Shown: piece by piece, positions 24,597-32,109 of the stretch
Layout: each line of letters begins with the position of its first letter
How positions within the stretch are numbered: position 1 is the stretch's first letter
Assembly (NCBI GenBank): GCA_028873965.1
Contig: JAPPMU010000003.1
Coordinates: 116,171-156,691, forward strand
Direction: 5' to 3'
Source of the DNA: Chloroflexota bacterium
Lineage (GTDB): Bacteria > Chloroflexota > Dehalococcoidia > Lucifugimonadales > UBA3495
Length of the DNA: 40,521 nucleotides
The notes under the pieces: generated by a model
The model's input: only the letters and a program-made list of their open reading frames with translations
Told to the model about the DNA's origin: nothing
Databases searched by the model: none
Position numbers and translations under genes: made by a program

Positions 24597-25151
24597 ATGG
24601 CTACGGTTAACGCTGGGGAAGAGCTTCGAATTTTCCAGGGGGCACCGGCGTATTGGCGGCTGGACGCCCTGCAGGATTGGTTGGGGTGCATGGTAAATTT
24701 GGATTCAAGATCGATTAGCGGCGTGATGTTGCCGTCGGGCGAGCCCTTTGTGGTGTTGCATCCTCCGGGAACGATGGTGCTGGGCAATTGGTTCCAGCAC
24801 ACGTTAGTTGCGTGCCACAACTTGAGGTGGAATCATGATGATCTGCCCAGTGAGAGTGCCAAGCTGACCGATTGGGGTGCTGTGCTGCGCCTTTTGATGT
24901 TACTGGGCAAGGTTTTGGACGACGATTGCCCTGCGCCGGCGTTGGTGCCAACACAGAGTGGTGGTGTGCAAGCTGAGTGGCACCGCAACGGTGTTTATTT
25001 GGAGATCGAGTCTGATCCCGATGGGTCGCTCGAGTACTATGTCTCGGGACGTGGCAGGGACCACGAGGCCGAAGTCAGCCTGGATCAGTTCAATGACCTG
25101 AGGGAGCACGCCCGACTGCTGTTGGCTGAGGCCTGGGCCGAAGTGGCTTGA
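24597..25151 (+). CDS. hypothetical protein, first gene of a two-gene operon
   Basis: 184 aa. Not recognised by name. The last third, VPTQSGGVQAEWHRNGVYLEIESDPDGSLEYYVSGRG, has a pattern (P...GGVQ.EW...G..LEIE...DG) that recurs in short bacterial hypothetical proteins paired with a second small gene. The ATG has GAGAGGTG upstream. The stop TGA shares its last base with the start of the next gene (TGATG), so both are made together. A toxin-antitoxin-like pair is conceivable but there is no direct evidence. Confidence 0.65.
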   Translation: MATVNAGEELRIFQGAPAYWRLDALQDWLGCMVNLDSRSISGVMLPSGEPFVVLHPPGTMVLGNWFQHTLVACHNLRWNHDDLPSESAKLTDWGAVLRLLMLLGKVLDDDCPAPALVPTQSGGVQAEWHRNGVYLEIESDPDGSLEYYVSGRGRDHEAEVSLDQFNDLREHARLLLAEAWAEVA

Positions 25152-25567
25152 TGAGCACTGGGGTTGAGGATCCTCCGGTTGGCTGCGGTGCATGGATCTA
25201 CCGGCGCGTGGCGGCGGACCAGCATGTTTATGACGAGGAGTTGCAGCGTCGGCGGCCATCGTCGCAAGCGTTTATTCAGGACGGGAGACATGGCCAAGCT
25301 TCGGCTTATCTGGAGTCGGAGACGACCCCAGACGATGCCGCTTCGGAAGGACCAGAGCCCTATATGGTCAGGGTTCGGGTGGGACTGCTGCGGGAGAAAG
25401 GCCTTGATGTTGAGCGGGATAGGGCCGGTGGCGGTGCTGGCCACGTGAACATCGTCGGGTACAAAAGGCGGAGCGCGTTGAACGCGCTGGTCCAAGCTGC
25501 GGAGCGGGTGCCGGGTTACGAACCTCCAGATGGTGATTACTTGGTCGGGAGGTCGCCTGACTTGTAG
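25151..25567 (+). CDS. hypothetical protein, second gene of a two-gene operon
   Basis: 138 aa, soluble. The segment VYDEELQRRRPSSQAFIQDGRHGQASAYLESETTPDD resembles short proteins with a SSxAF...G..S.YL block, and GHVNIVGYKRRSALNALVQAAERVPGYEPP closes the domain. The start overlaps the previous stop by one base. Function unknown; it is expected to act with its upstream partner. Confidence 0.6.
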   Translation: MSTGVEDPPVGCGAWIYRRVAADQHVYDEELQRRRPSSQAFIQDGRHGQASAYLESETTPDDAASEGPEPYMVRVRVGLLREKGLDVERDRAGGGAGHVNIVGYKRRSALNALVQAAERVPGYEPPDGDYLVGRSPDL

Positions 25568-25920
25568 GGTTCGTTCGGGTGTCGGTGGAATTGGTGTCCG
25601 CCAGTTCAGTCCCTTCTGGAGTTGTCGCTTTGCTGGCCCGGGGGCTGTTTACTGCACCGGTCCAGCAGTCTGGTGGTGGTAACGCGTCGGTGGGGAGGGC
25701 GTCGGTGCCGGCTTGTCCGGCGACAACCACAATAATGCTGACTGACAGAATCGCTGAGTGCTATCCAGGTGGGTCAGATCCGACTTGCTGTTGACAATAA
25801 TTCGTGGCAGCCTGGTGCTGGCAACAAAACTGGCCTCCCTATCGCAGATGGTGGCTGGCGCCTCTGTTGGCGACATACTGTAGGACACGTCGTGGTCGGC
25901 AGTGCCCGATGCGGGTCGCC

Positions 25921-25980
25921 GTTGCGCGGCCGAACGGTGCTAGGATGTTGCAATTTCGGCTGGAAACGGCCCTCGGGCGC
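25921..25980 (+). repeat. dispersed ~60-bp repeat, copy 2
   Basis: GTTGC at 25921, TAGGAT at 25941 and the core ATTTCGGCTGGAAACGG then CCCTCGGGCGC at 25953-25980 match copy 1 nearly base for base. The surrounding gap 25568-26080 holds no supported gene; a TTGACA at about 25792 has no good -10. Confidence 0.5.
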
Positions 25981-26080
25981 GTTTTGGTGGGTTAGATGGG
26001 AGAGTGGTCACACGGCGCGTTTTTATTGACGAATCGAGTTGCACACGCTGGCGCAGGTCGGCAGGTCCGTGTAGAACGGG

Positions 26081-26542
26081 TCAGCCAGGCTCGGGGTCTT
26101 CATGCCTCACGTACATTCCCTGAGCCCGCACGTGGGCTGAAACCACTTCAGGGTTAGCTTTGTCTCCCTCGGCGGCGGCATTGCGCATTTCCACGTAGAT
26201 GGATGTTTGTATGAAGGTGCTGACAGGCTGGTATGCGCGGTAGCTCTGGTAACAGACTACTCCCTGCTCGGGCCAGTGCTTGGGCGCGGCGCAGCGTGGG
26301 CGTTTTGGGTTGTCCAACATGGATCGTTTTACCTGTTCCCATGCTGACTGGTGCAGGTCGGTTTGCCGCCGGGCGTGTCGGAAGGTGTCCTGAGCGATGT
26401 CCCCGTGATGGTCCATCAGGTGGCGTTTGGCGGCGGCCTCAGCTCGGGCTTGGTGCCAGGTTGGCGGTGGGAGTTCCACGTCGCAGTGCGGCGCCGATGC
26501 AAGTAGCAGGGTGCTGAGAAGCAGGGTGAGTAGCAGTGTCAT
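26081..26542 (-). CDS. secreted hypothetical protein
   Basis: 153 aa. It begins with a clear signal peptide, MTLLLTLLLSTLLLASA, followed by PHC. A strict lipobox is not present, so secretion is likelier than lipid anchoring. The mature part has many His, Gln and Arg residues and two further cysteines (RCAAP, VVCYQ). No family recognised. Its start at 26542 has a weak ribosome site. It lies beyond the leader-distal end of the CRISPR array, on the same strand as the array is expected to be transcribed. Confidence 0.55.
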   Translation of the reverse strand: MTLLLTLLLSTLLLASAPHCDVELPPPTWHQARAEAAAKRHLMDHHGDIAQDTFRHARRQTDLHQSAWEQVKRSMLDNPKRPRCAAPKHWPEQGVVCYQSYRAYQPVSTFIQTSIYVEMRNAAAEGDKANPEVVSAHVRAQGMYVRHEDPEPG

Positions 26543-26644
26543 TTTGCGTGATGTGGATGGAGCGTGTCGAAGTAACGTGCTGTGTGCATTTTCGTGGGTG
26601 TTTTGTCTTGGCAAAGTCCTAACTTGACCAACGTGTTGGTCGGC

Positions 26645-27100
26645 GGTCTATCCTCGCATCTACGGGGAACCCCACCTGGGCGCTGACAACAATCGCCTGA
26701 ACTTGGGACATCCCCGCACCTACGGGGGAACCGTACGGAAAAGCTGTCACCAGTAGGCGTCAACGGGGACATCCCCGCACCTACGGGGGAACCCCCGGCA
26801 GACTCGGGGCCGGTGTCGGTACTCTAGGGACATCCCCGCACCTACGGGGGAACCCCGCCCGTTGGGGCCGAGACCTGTGGCGGATCGGGGACATCCCCGC
26901 ACCTACGGGGGAACCCCTCCTGGGTGGGCAAATACCCCTCCGCCCCGACGGGACATCCCCGCACCTACGGGGGAACCCAGGTTCCAGACTCAGTAGGAGG
27001 CGCGCATGGGGGGACATCCCCGCACCTACGGGGGGAACCGTGATCGGCGCAGGCGAAGCCGGTCAAGTAGGGGGGACATCCCCGCACCTACGGGGGAACC
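26645..27100 (-). CRISPR. type I-E-like CRISPR array, eight repeats, seven spacers
   Basis: Repeats start at 26645 (degenerate, 27 bases), 26705, 26766, 26827, 26888, 26950, 27011 (one extra G, 29 bases) and 27073. The 28-base consensus on plus begins GGGACATCCCCGCACC and ends CGGGGGAACC; on minus it begins GGTTCCCCCG and ends GGGATGTCCC, the usual transcribed orientation for type I-E. Spacers are 33 bases, one of 34. The degenerate repeat at 26645 marks the leader-distal end, so the leader should lie to the right of 27100. There, however, a minus-strand coding gene runs directly into the first repeat; no AT-rich leader is seen. No cas gene is in the window. Confidence 0.95.
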
Positions 27101-27497
27101 AGATGGCCTTCGGGTCGGCCGCGGCTTGGTCCATTGCCAGACGGTCCCTGAACTCCCGGAGCAGGTTCTCTTCCTGTTGGGTGATGATGCCGTCGGCCAT
27201 GGAATGGGCGACGCTCTGTTTCCATCCGGCTTCGAGGGCTTCGTTGACAGTGTCGGCGTCGCCGTACGAACGGCGGGCGATTTCGGCAAGTGATAGCCGC
27301 AGGCGGTGTTCGTTGAAGTTGTGGGTTCTGGCGGCTTCGGCGACGATGGCTATCATCTCGGTCCATCCGGCTTTGAAGGTGGCGCGGCAGGTGTGGTGGG
27401 AACGTGCGATGACGCCGGCTTTCCGGTGGCAATATCGACAGGTGCCGGTTGCCGATTTCAGTAGGCTGGATAGTGGCATGATGGCGTGCCTATTCAT
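27063..27497 (-). CDS. zinc-ribbon / TerB-like protein whose 3' end lies in the CRISPR repeat
   Basis: 144 aa. The N-terminal ribbon reads TCRYCHRKAGVIARSHHTC. A helical domain follows: MIAIVAEAARTHNFNEHRLRLSLAEIARRSYGDADTVNEALEAGWKQSVAHSMADGIITQQEENLLREFRDRL. The DG.IT..EE..L..F element resembles TerB-type helical domains; the assignment is tentative. The last residues, WFPRRCGDVPPT, are encoded by the first CRISPR repeat, so the original end has probably been cut off by the array. The start (ATG at 27497) overlaps the stop of the large upstream gene (CGATGA), so the two are translated together. An ATG six codons later is the alternative. Confidence 0.65.
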   Translation of the reverse strand: MNRHAIMPLSSLLKSATGTCRYCHRKAGVIARSHHTCRATFKAGWTEMIAIVAEAARTHNFNEHRLRLSLAEIARRSYGDADTVNEALEAGWKQSVAHSMADGIITQQEENLLREFRDRLAMDQAAADPKAIWFPRRCGDVPPT

Positions 27498-28939
27498 CGA
27501 TTGTCTCGTGTCTTGGGCGCCATGCGCTCGAAGGACGATGATTTGTTTCCTGTCATGCGCCTTGCTTGGCCGCGGGTGACGACTCGGGCCGTGGTTGGCG
27601 CGGTTCGCGGAGTATCGGCCATGATTTGGCCCACGGCGGTGGGCTCGGTGGCGTCTGAGCCGTAGATCTTGCTCAGTTTGGCCTCGACTTGGCCGGCTTG
27701 CCGGCGCTGCTGGGCTATTCCCGACCCGAAGGCCACCGTCGTGTTCGGGAAGGCGCTGCGGAACTCGTCTCGGCGCAGGAGGTCTTGCACCTGTTCGTCC
27801 AGTATTGCGGTGGTGGGTTCGTCGAAGGGCAGGCTGAGCAGGATGGCTTGTTCCTGCTCGGTGTTTGCAGTGTGTGCTATTTCGGCGGTGTAGGTCCGGG
27901 ATTGCGGGCCTGGCTCGGCGAGTTTCCATACTGCTTCGGTCAATTCTGCTGCGGTCTCGTTGATGCTTGAGCGTTCCTCCATTCCGTCGTGCGGCTTGGC
28001 GCTGCGGTTGAAGAATGCGCGGCGTTGGCGTTGGCCGCGCTCTGCGTTTTCGCGGAACGGGATGCGGTTCTGGCTGATGGCCAGGAACCGGTTTCCGGCC
28101 TGTTCGTGGCCGGCGACCAGCTCAGTGAGGCGGCGTACGCTGACGTCGCGTACGGCGGCGAGTTCTGCGGCCGTCAGGGCTTCAATAGCCAAAGCGTCGA
28201 TGGTGGGCGGGTCGCCAAAGGCGTTGTCGCTGAGCAGTACTGGGGTTGCTGGTCCGATGCTGGACAGCAGCTCTTCCCACAGGCCGTAGTCTCGGAGGTT
28301 GCGTTCGAGCGCCGGTTCGGCAGGTATTGCCACTACCGGCAGCATGGCGGCTGCAGGGAATGTCTCCTCCAGCATGCGGTAGACGACATGCCCCAGGCGC
28401 ACGTGTCCGCCAAAGCCGAGAAAGACGATGACCAGCTGTGCGCGTGATCCTGAGCGGCTGACGATGGCGCGGGCTTCCTCGAGCATGCGCTCGAGGTCGG
28501 CGCCCACGGCGGCTTGGTGTTGCATCCAGGCGTCGGGGCGGCGCAGGAACCCGTCGCTGAAGGGAAGGAACTCCGGCGTGACCGTGATTTTGTCAGCGCC
28601 GGCGTGTTGCATTGCGGGCAGCCAGTGGCGCAGGTTCGCGGAATTCAGGTCATAGGCGATTATGGCGCTGACGCGGTGGCTGATGCCGTATTCTTGGCTG
28701 GCTTTCCAGTAGGCGGCAAGGCGGTTCAGTGCGGCAGAGCCGATGCCGGCGACGACGACGGGTGATGGGTCCTCGTCCTGGGTTTCGATGCTGCCGAGGC
28801 TGGCCACGCGGCCGCGTGCGTCGTAGGTGGTGTTTTGCTTCTTTCCGATGCCGAATGGCATGCCGGCCTCCTTATGGTTGTTCCAACTGAAGTGGTTGCT
28901 GGGGTCGTGGACGCCGTTGCAAACGGCGCAGTAGGTCAT
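27494..28939 (-). CDS. large protein with possible tubulin/FtsZ-like fold
   Basis: 481 aa from the ATG at 28939, or 455 aa from the ATG at 28861. The inner start has an ideal AAGGAGG; the outer overlaps the previous stop (ATGA) and adds a zinc-knuckle-like MTYCAVCNGVHDPSNHF. Both may be used. The body shows VVVAGIGSAALNRLAAY near the start, LVIVFLGFGGHVRLGHVV in the middle, PVVAIPAEPALERNLRDYGLWEEL and VLLSDNAF after it. This order resembles tubulin/FtsZ: T1 glycine loop, GGGTGSG-like loop, the P-F-EG..R...A region and a late Asn. The similarity is by eye and low. The C terminus is disordered and basic. It is followed by the zinc-ribbon gene and the CRISPR array. Confidence 0.6.
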   Translation of the reverse strand: MTYCAVCNGVHDPSNHFSWNNHKEAGMPFGIGKKQNTTYDARGRVASLGSIETQDEDPSPVVVAGIGSAALNRLAAYWKASQEYGISHRVSAIIAYDLNSANLRHWLPAMQHAGADKITVTPEFLPFSDGFLRRPDAWMQHQAAVGADLERMLEEARAIVSRSGSRAQLVIVFLGFGGHVRLGHVVYRMLEETFPAAAMLPVVAIPAEPALERNLRDYGLWEELLSSIGPATPVLLSDNAFGDPPTIDALAIEALTAAELAAVRDVSVRRLTELVAGHEQAGNRFLAISQNRIPFRENAERGQRQRRAFFNRSAKPHDGMEERSSINETAAELTEAVWKLAEPGPQSRTYTAEIAHTANTEQEQAILLSLPFDEPTTAILDEQVQDLLRRDEFRSAFPNTTVAFGSGIAQQRRQAGQVEAKLSKIYGSDATEPTAVGQIMADTPRTAPTTARVVTRGQARRMTGNKSSSFERMAPKTRDNR

Positions 28940-29208
28940 GTTGGGACCGATCCTTGCTTTGGCTGCGTGGCGCGCTTTTCGGGGCGTCGGTGGCTTTCCA
29001 TGAATTCGAGTGCTGCCGCGGTGACGGCCGGATGAGTTCGGCCGCAGTAGAGGCACGTGTCGTTGCCGTAACCGGAGGTGTACCGGTGCGGGCACTCGAT
29101 GGAGGTTAGCGCCTTTTCTGGGGGCTGCCAGCGCATGCTGAAGGGGTTGCCGACGGCTGGCGTGCTGGTGTGTTCCACTGGCGTATGGATTTGGGCGTTT
29201 TGGCTCAT
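28936..29208 (-). CDS. small zinc-finger protein, copy 1
   Basis: 90 aa. The domain ECPHRYTSGYGNDTCLYCGRTHPAVTAAALEFMESHRR (residues 39-74) has C-x-H...C-x2-C-x3-H spacing, suggesting one zinc site. A closely similar domain is encoded at 32229-32390. The stop overlaps the ATG of the next gene by ATGA, and the same overlap occurs in the second copy. The frame is open far upstream, where it crosses a methyltransferase remnant; the ATG at 29208 is taken as start, with only a weak ribosome site. The role is unknown; small zinc knuckles of this kind often bind nucleic acid. Confidence 0.65.
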   Translation of the reverse strand: MSQNAQIHTPVEHTSTPAVGNPFSMRWQPPEKALTSIECPHRYTSGYGNDTCLYCGRTHPAVTAAALEFMESHRRPEKRATQPKQGSVPT

Positions 29209-29237
29209 GGTGTGGGGTTTTCCTGGATTGCAGTTGA

Positions 29238-29459
29238 TCAGGCCGTCGAGGCGTTGTTTGCTCGCGGGTAGGTTCTGATGAACAGCTCCGTCATCTCTTG
29301 ATTGCGTTCTGTGATGTTGTCCTCGTCCCACTTTTCTCTGGGGATTGCGGTTGGGGCGGCGTTCATGCGGGTTGAGCTGTCGCGTAGTTCCGCTATTTTC
29401 ATCTGCCAGTCTAACTTTTCGATGTTCCGGCTGTGTTGACTCTTGATGATGGTAGTCAT
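29238..29459 (-). CDS. small hypothetical protein upstream of the zinc-finger gene
   Basis: 73 aa, polar, with KLDWQMKIAELRDSSTRMN and EKWDEDNITERNQEMTELFIRTYP as likely helices. Not recognised. It ends 29 bases before the zinc-finger gene on the same strand. The second copy of the module has another small gene (32476-32733) in the same place, but their sequences are not obviously alike. Confidence 0.45.
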   Translation of the reverse strand: MTTIIKSQHSRNIEKLDWQMKIAELRDSSTRMNAAPTAIPREKWDEDNITERNQEMTELFIRTYPRANNASTA

Positions 29460-29607
29460 GTTGCCGGTTTTGCCGGCGGCTTCTCGTCGTGATTCCCGAG
29501 TGGGGCGGCGGCGTGCCGAGGGGTACGAGGACCATGATGCTTCGTCGTTGGGGAAGAGCAGCAGTGACTCGAGGCGATTTCCCTACTCCGACTGCACCGA
29601 GGTGCAA

Positions 29608-29907
29608 CAAGATCCAACAGGCAATCCGCTTGCGGCCGAGTCGCTCGGCAGCGATGGCGACATAGGCGCAGCCAGCGAAACATTCCAGTACGATGTCGTC
29701 CTCGGAGCAGGACGCCTTGATGATGCGCTCGGCAAGGGGGACGGGCTCCTGGGTGGGGTAGCCAGTGCGTACACTGGACGAGTTAGGTATGTGAGGAACA
29801 TCATCCCATCTAAAACTTTGAAAAGGACTTGGTGGGCAGGGCATACGCTTTGGCTTCTGCTCGTCCTTGGGTTTCCCATTTTTGGCCGGTGATGTTACAA
29901 AAAACTC
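29608..29907 (-). pseudogene. C-terminal fragment of a DNA methyltransferase
   Basis: The frame reads FRWDDVPHIPNSSSVRTGYPTQEPVPLAERIIKASCSEDDIVLECFAGCAYVAIAAERLGRKRIACW. This is the end of an N6/N4-type DNA methyltransferase: the WDDI..., GYPTQKP and D.VLDPFAGCGT motifs. The motif-I equivalent is damaged (LECFAGCAYV in place of LDPFAGCGT). No start or catalytic DPPF part is in frame. The related N-terminal fragment lies upstream at 30251-30322. Confidence 0.75.
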
Positions 29908-30063
29908 CCGCCGGTCAGTTTGGCGACGGCCCGACGGGAGTTGAAGGAGGAATGTGCTGATGAATGACTTGTGGCGAATCTTGGTAGCGGTTTTTGGATC
30001 GCTCGCTGCGTTTTTCACTGCGGGCAAGCATTGTGATCTTTTTGTATTGTCGCAACTCGGACT

Positions 30064-30249
30064 TCACTCAATTGACGACTGAGCAGTGCGTTGCGCTTCT
30101 AGTGCTGTGTCTTGCGGTGGCTGTGGTATTCGGCGTAACCGCCGTACTTCTCGTACGAGGAGGTAGATAGTCGCCAGCATCAGGAGCATGCCGAGCAGCA
30201 TCATCCCATGGAGCACCCAGTGGACAAGTTCGTTGATTCCGCAGTCCAT
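30064..30249 (-). CDS. small membrane protein, 61 aa
   Basis: MDCGINELVHWVLHGMMLLG starts it and MLLMLATIYLLVREVRRLRR follows: one long or two short membrane helices, then a basic and polar tail. GAGG lies seven bases before the ATG. Not recognised. It lies between the two methyltransferase fragments, so it probably replaced the central part of that gene by rearrangement. Confidence 0.55.
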   Translation of the reverse strand: MDCGINELVHWVLHGMMLLGMLLMLATIYLLVREVRRLRRIPQPPQDTALEAQRTAQSSIE

Positions 30250-30250
30250 T

Positions 30251-30322
30251 TTGCTTCCTCAATGCTTGCGCGTGGTTGATGTAGGCGCCGCGGTTGGCGG
30301 TGTCCGGCGAATTGTTGGTCAT
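30251..30322 (-). pseudogene. N-terminal fragment of a DNA methyltransferase
   Basis: An ATG at 30322 gives MTNNSPDTANRGAYINHAQAL, alignable with MADNPLNAVNRGVYISDNLPFL encoded at 33021. The similarity ends after about 20 codons. The upstream DNA is also alike in both places. Confidence 0.55.
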
Positions 30323-30410
30323 GGTATCCAGAGCCTTGAAAGGTCTCTTCCTGGTGGAAGGCTTGCAACATTCTTGATTGTAGTGACCGTTCCCCGTTTT
30401 GCCCCGGGAG
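30323..30410 (-). repeat. duplicated upstream region, copy 1
   Basis: On minus this region and 33022-33112 share CGCTCCCGGGGCAAAACGG, then CTACAATC.AGAATGTTGC and AAGCCTTCC. TACAAT could be a -10 element. Both copies lie directly before a methyltransferase 5' remnant. Confidence 0.65.
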
Positions 30411-30500
30411 CGCGGTTGAACGCCGCTGTTCCTCGGTAGTGGCTACCGATTTTTCCAATGACGCGCTGTTTGATATTTGTTTGCCGGTAAAGGCTACGCG

Positions 30501-30560
30501 GTTGGTCTTCCAAGTGCTCTTTGGGTGGTCCGGTTTCAACTGGAAACGCCTCCTGGGAGC
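30501..30560 (+). repeat. dispersed ~60-bp repeat, copy 3
   Basis: GTTGG at 30501 and the core GTTTCAACTGGAAACGC then CTCCTGGGAGC at 30533-30560 match copies 1 and 2 less exactly. It lies before the interrupted zinc-finger gene. Confidence 0.4.
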
Positions 30561-30693
30561 GTTGTACTGCCCGGGAAGCGAAGTTTTCCTGGATGGTGGA
30601 GAGCGGTACTATGCGGCGAGATTCGAGACTACTGGAGGGCTGGGAGCTGTGAATACGAGACCGTCATTCTGTAGATGCAGCGTCTGTGGCTTA

Positions 30694-31623
30694 GAACCCC
30701 TAACAGAAAGAGGTCAAGCGTCGGAAGCAGATGATTGAACAGCCGAGGGACAGGAAGGCTTCATGGATGTCAGCGCGGCGCTCGTAGCGGACCCGCAGCC
30801 GGCGGAACTGGTGCAGCCATCCCAGGGTCCGTTCCACCACCCAGCGGTACACCCCCAGCCCGCTGCCGTGTTCCGCGCCCCGCCGGGCCAGGGACGGCGC
30901 GATGTGCCGCCTCCGCAATTCCTGGCGATGCCGCCGCGAGTCATAGGCCCGATCGGCGTACAGCCGCTGGGGCCGGCGGCGGGGTCGGCCCCGTTGACCG
31001 CGCACCGGCGGCACGGTCTCCACCAGAGGCAACAACTGGGTCACGTCGTGGCGATTGGCCCCAGTCAGGATGGCCGACAGGGGTATTCCGTTGGCGTCGG
31101 TGAGCACGTGATGCTTGCTCCCGGGCTTGCCCCGGTCCGTAGGGTTGGGTCCCGTCTTTTTCCCCGCCCCCCACGGCCCGCACCGACGCGCTGTCCACGC
31201 AAGCCCGGGACCAGTCCAGACCCTCCGCCCCGTGTAATCTGGACAAGAGCGTTTCGTGGAGCTTCTGCCACACCCCGGCTTGCTGCCAATCCCGCAACCG
31301 GCGCCAGCAGGTCATCCCGGAACCACAGCCCATCTCCTGGGGCAGCATCTCCCAGGGTATGCCGCTCTTCAGTACGAACAGAATGCCGGTCAGGGCCTTC
31401 CGGTCATCAAGGCGCTTGCGTCCCGGATTGCGGAACCGTCGGGGTTTGGGGGTGGGCAGGAGCGGTTGTACGATCTCCCATGATTCGTCGCTGACCAAAG
31501 GTTTCGCCATTGAACACCACCTCCCGCTTCCGCCTATACTGTGCCAGAGCACCGCCATGTAGTGAACTTACCGAGAGATTAGCCTCCTGATTATGGATCA
31601 GCAAGCCATTTTGTTAGGGGTTC
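30694..31623 (-). mobile_element. IS5-family insertion sequence (IS427-like), 930 bp
   Basis: Terminal inverted repeats GAACCCCTAACA (30694-30705) and TGTTAGGGGTTC (31612-31623), flanked on both sides by the target duplication TTA (30691-30693 and 31624-31626). It carries one transposase in two overlapping frames. It interrupts a small plus-strand gene. Confidence 0.92.
30700..31510 (-). CDS. IS5-family transposase in two frames (frameshift needed)
   Basis: The first frame runs from the ATG at 31510: MAKPLVSDESWEIVQPLLPTPKPRR, then ALTGILFVLKSGIPWEMLPQEMGCGSGMTCWRRLRDW and the first catalytic Asp in WSRACVDSASVRAVGGG. The second frame carries on with KKTGPNPTDRGKPGSKHHVLTDANGIPL, the second Asp in LYADRAYDS and the Glu in YRWVVERTLGWLHQFRRLRVRYERR. 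The shift takes place around GGGGAAAAAG and is +1 (or -2) by position. This may be programmed, as in other IS427-group elements, or an inactivating mutation. The DDE triad itself is intact. Confidence 0.88.
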
Positions 31624-31776
31624 TTACCGCTTGACCATCAGGGCAACTGCCTCGACATGTATGAGCATGTCAATGCGGCCTATGGCGATGATGACTTGTA
31701 CGACGGCAAAGAGAAGCCCCGGCGGGATTGGCCGGGGCGATCATGGTAGCTGGTGACGCTGTGGGTCAGTTGTCGT

Positions 31777-32037
31777 TCATGCGGCGTTTTCGGTCTTTGT
31801 GTCCGTATTAGGGTCTGCCGACGCTGTGGCACCGCAACGGTGGCGTTTCGCCCATCTGACGTTCGCCCAGATGAGACAGGTGACGGCTGCGGCGGCTCCG
31901 CCGGCGGCGGTTATCGCCCACAGCAGGTCGGACGCGGCCTCCAGGTTTCCTTGGGTGATTAGTGTCACCACTGCGCCGATGCTCATCCAGAGAGCGGCAG
32001 CGGCGGCCATGAGCAGGATGTGCGCGACGCGGTGCAT
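31777..32037 (-). CDS. small membrane protein with two helices
   Basis: 86 aa. VAHILLMAAAAALWMSIGAVVTLITQG and DLLWAITAAGGAAAAVTCLIWANVRW are two membrane helices; a polar tail follows. AAGG lies eight bases before the ATG. Not recognised. It follows the second zinc-finger copy and the orphan CRISPR repeat on the same strand. Confidence 0.55.
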   Translation of the reverse strand: MHRVAHILLMAAAAALWMSIGAVVTLITQGNLEAASDLLWAITAAGGAAAAVTCLIWANVRWAKRHRCGATASADPNTDTKTENAA

Positions 32038-32109
32038 GTTGATGCCTTGAATGGGGGTTGTAGGTGATGGTGACTCTTGGTTTGTGCTTGCTACGTCTGG
32101 TCGAGGGGT

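Larger units (their letters stand above)
30649..31749 (+). pseudogene. small zinc-finger gene interrupted by the IS element
   Basis: Removing the IS (30694-31623) and one TTA copy restores a single open frame of 56 codons, from a GTG at 30649 to the TAG at 31747-31749. The product would begin (M)NTRPSFCRCSVCGLPLDHQG and continue NCLDMYEHVNAAYGDDDLYDG. FCRCSVCG...H..NC looks like a zinc knuckle. GGGAG lies just upstream of the GTG. The exact restoration of frame shows a recent insertion into a real gene. Confidence 0.75.

Noticed and set aside
29209..30027. A continuous 363-codon frame joining the methyltransferase end to the zinc-finger protein
   Set aside because: The part between 29209 and 29607 is compositionally non-coding and would be read through a gene-free stretch; the zinc-finger part has its own ATG and a paralog of similar size.
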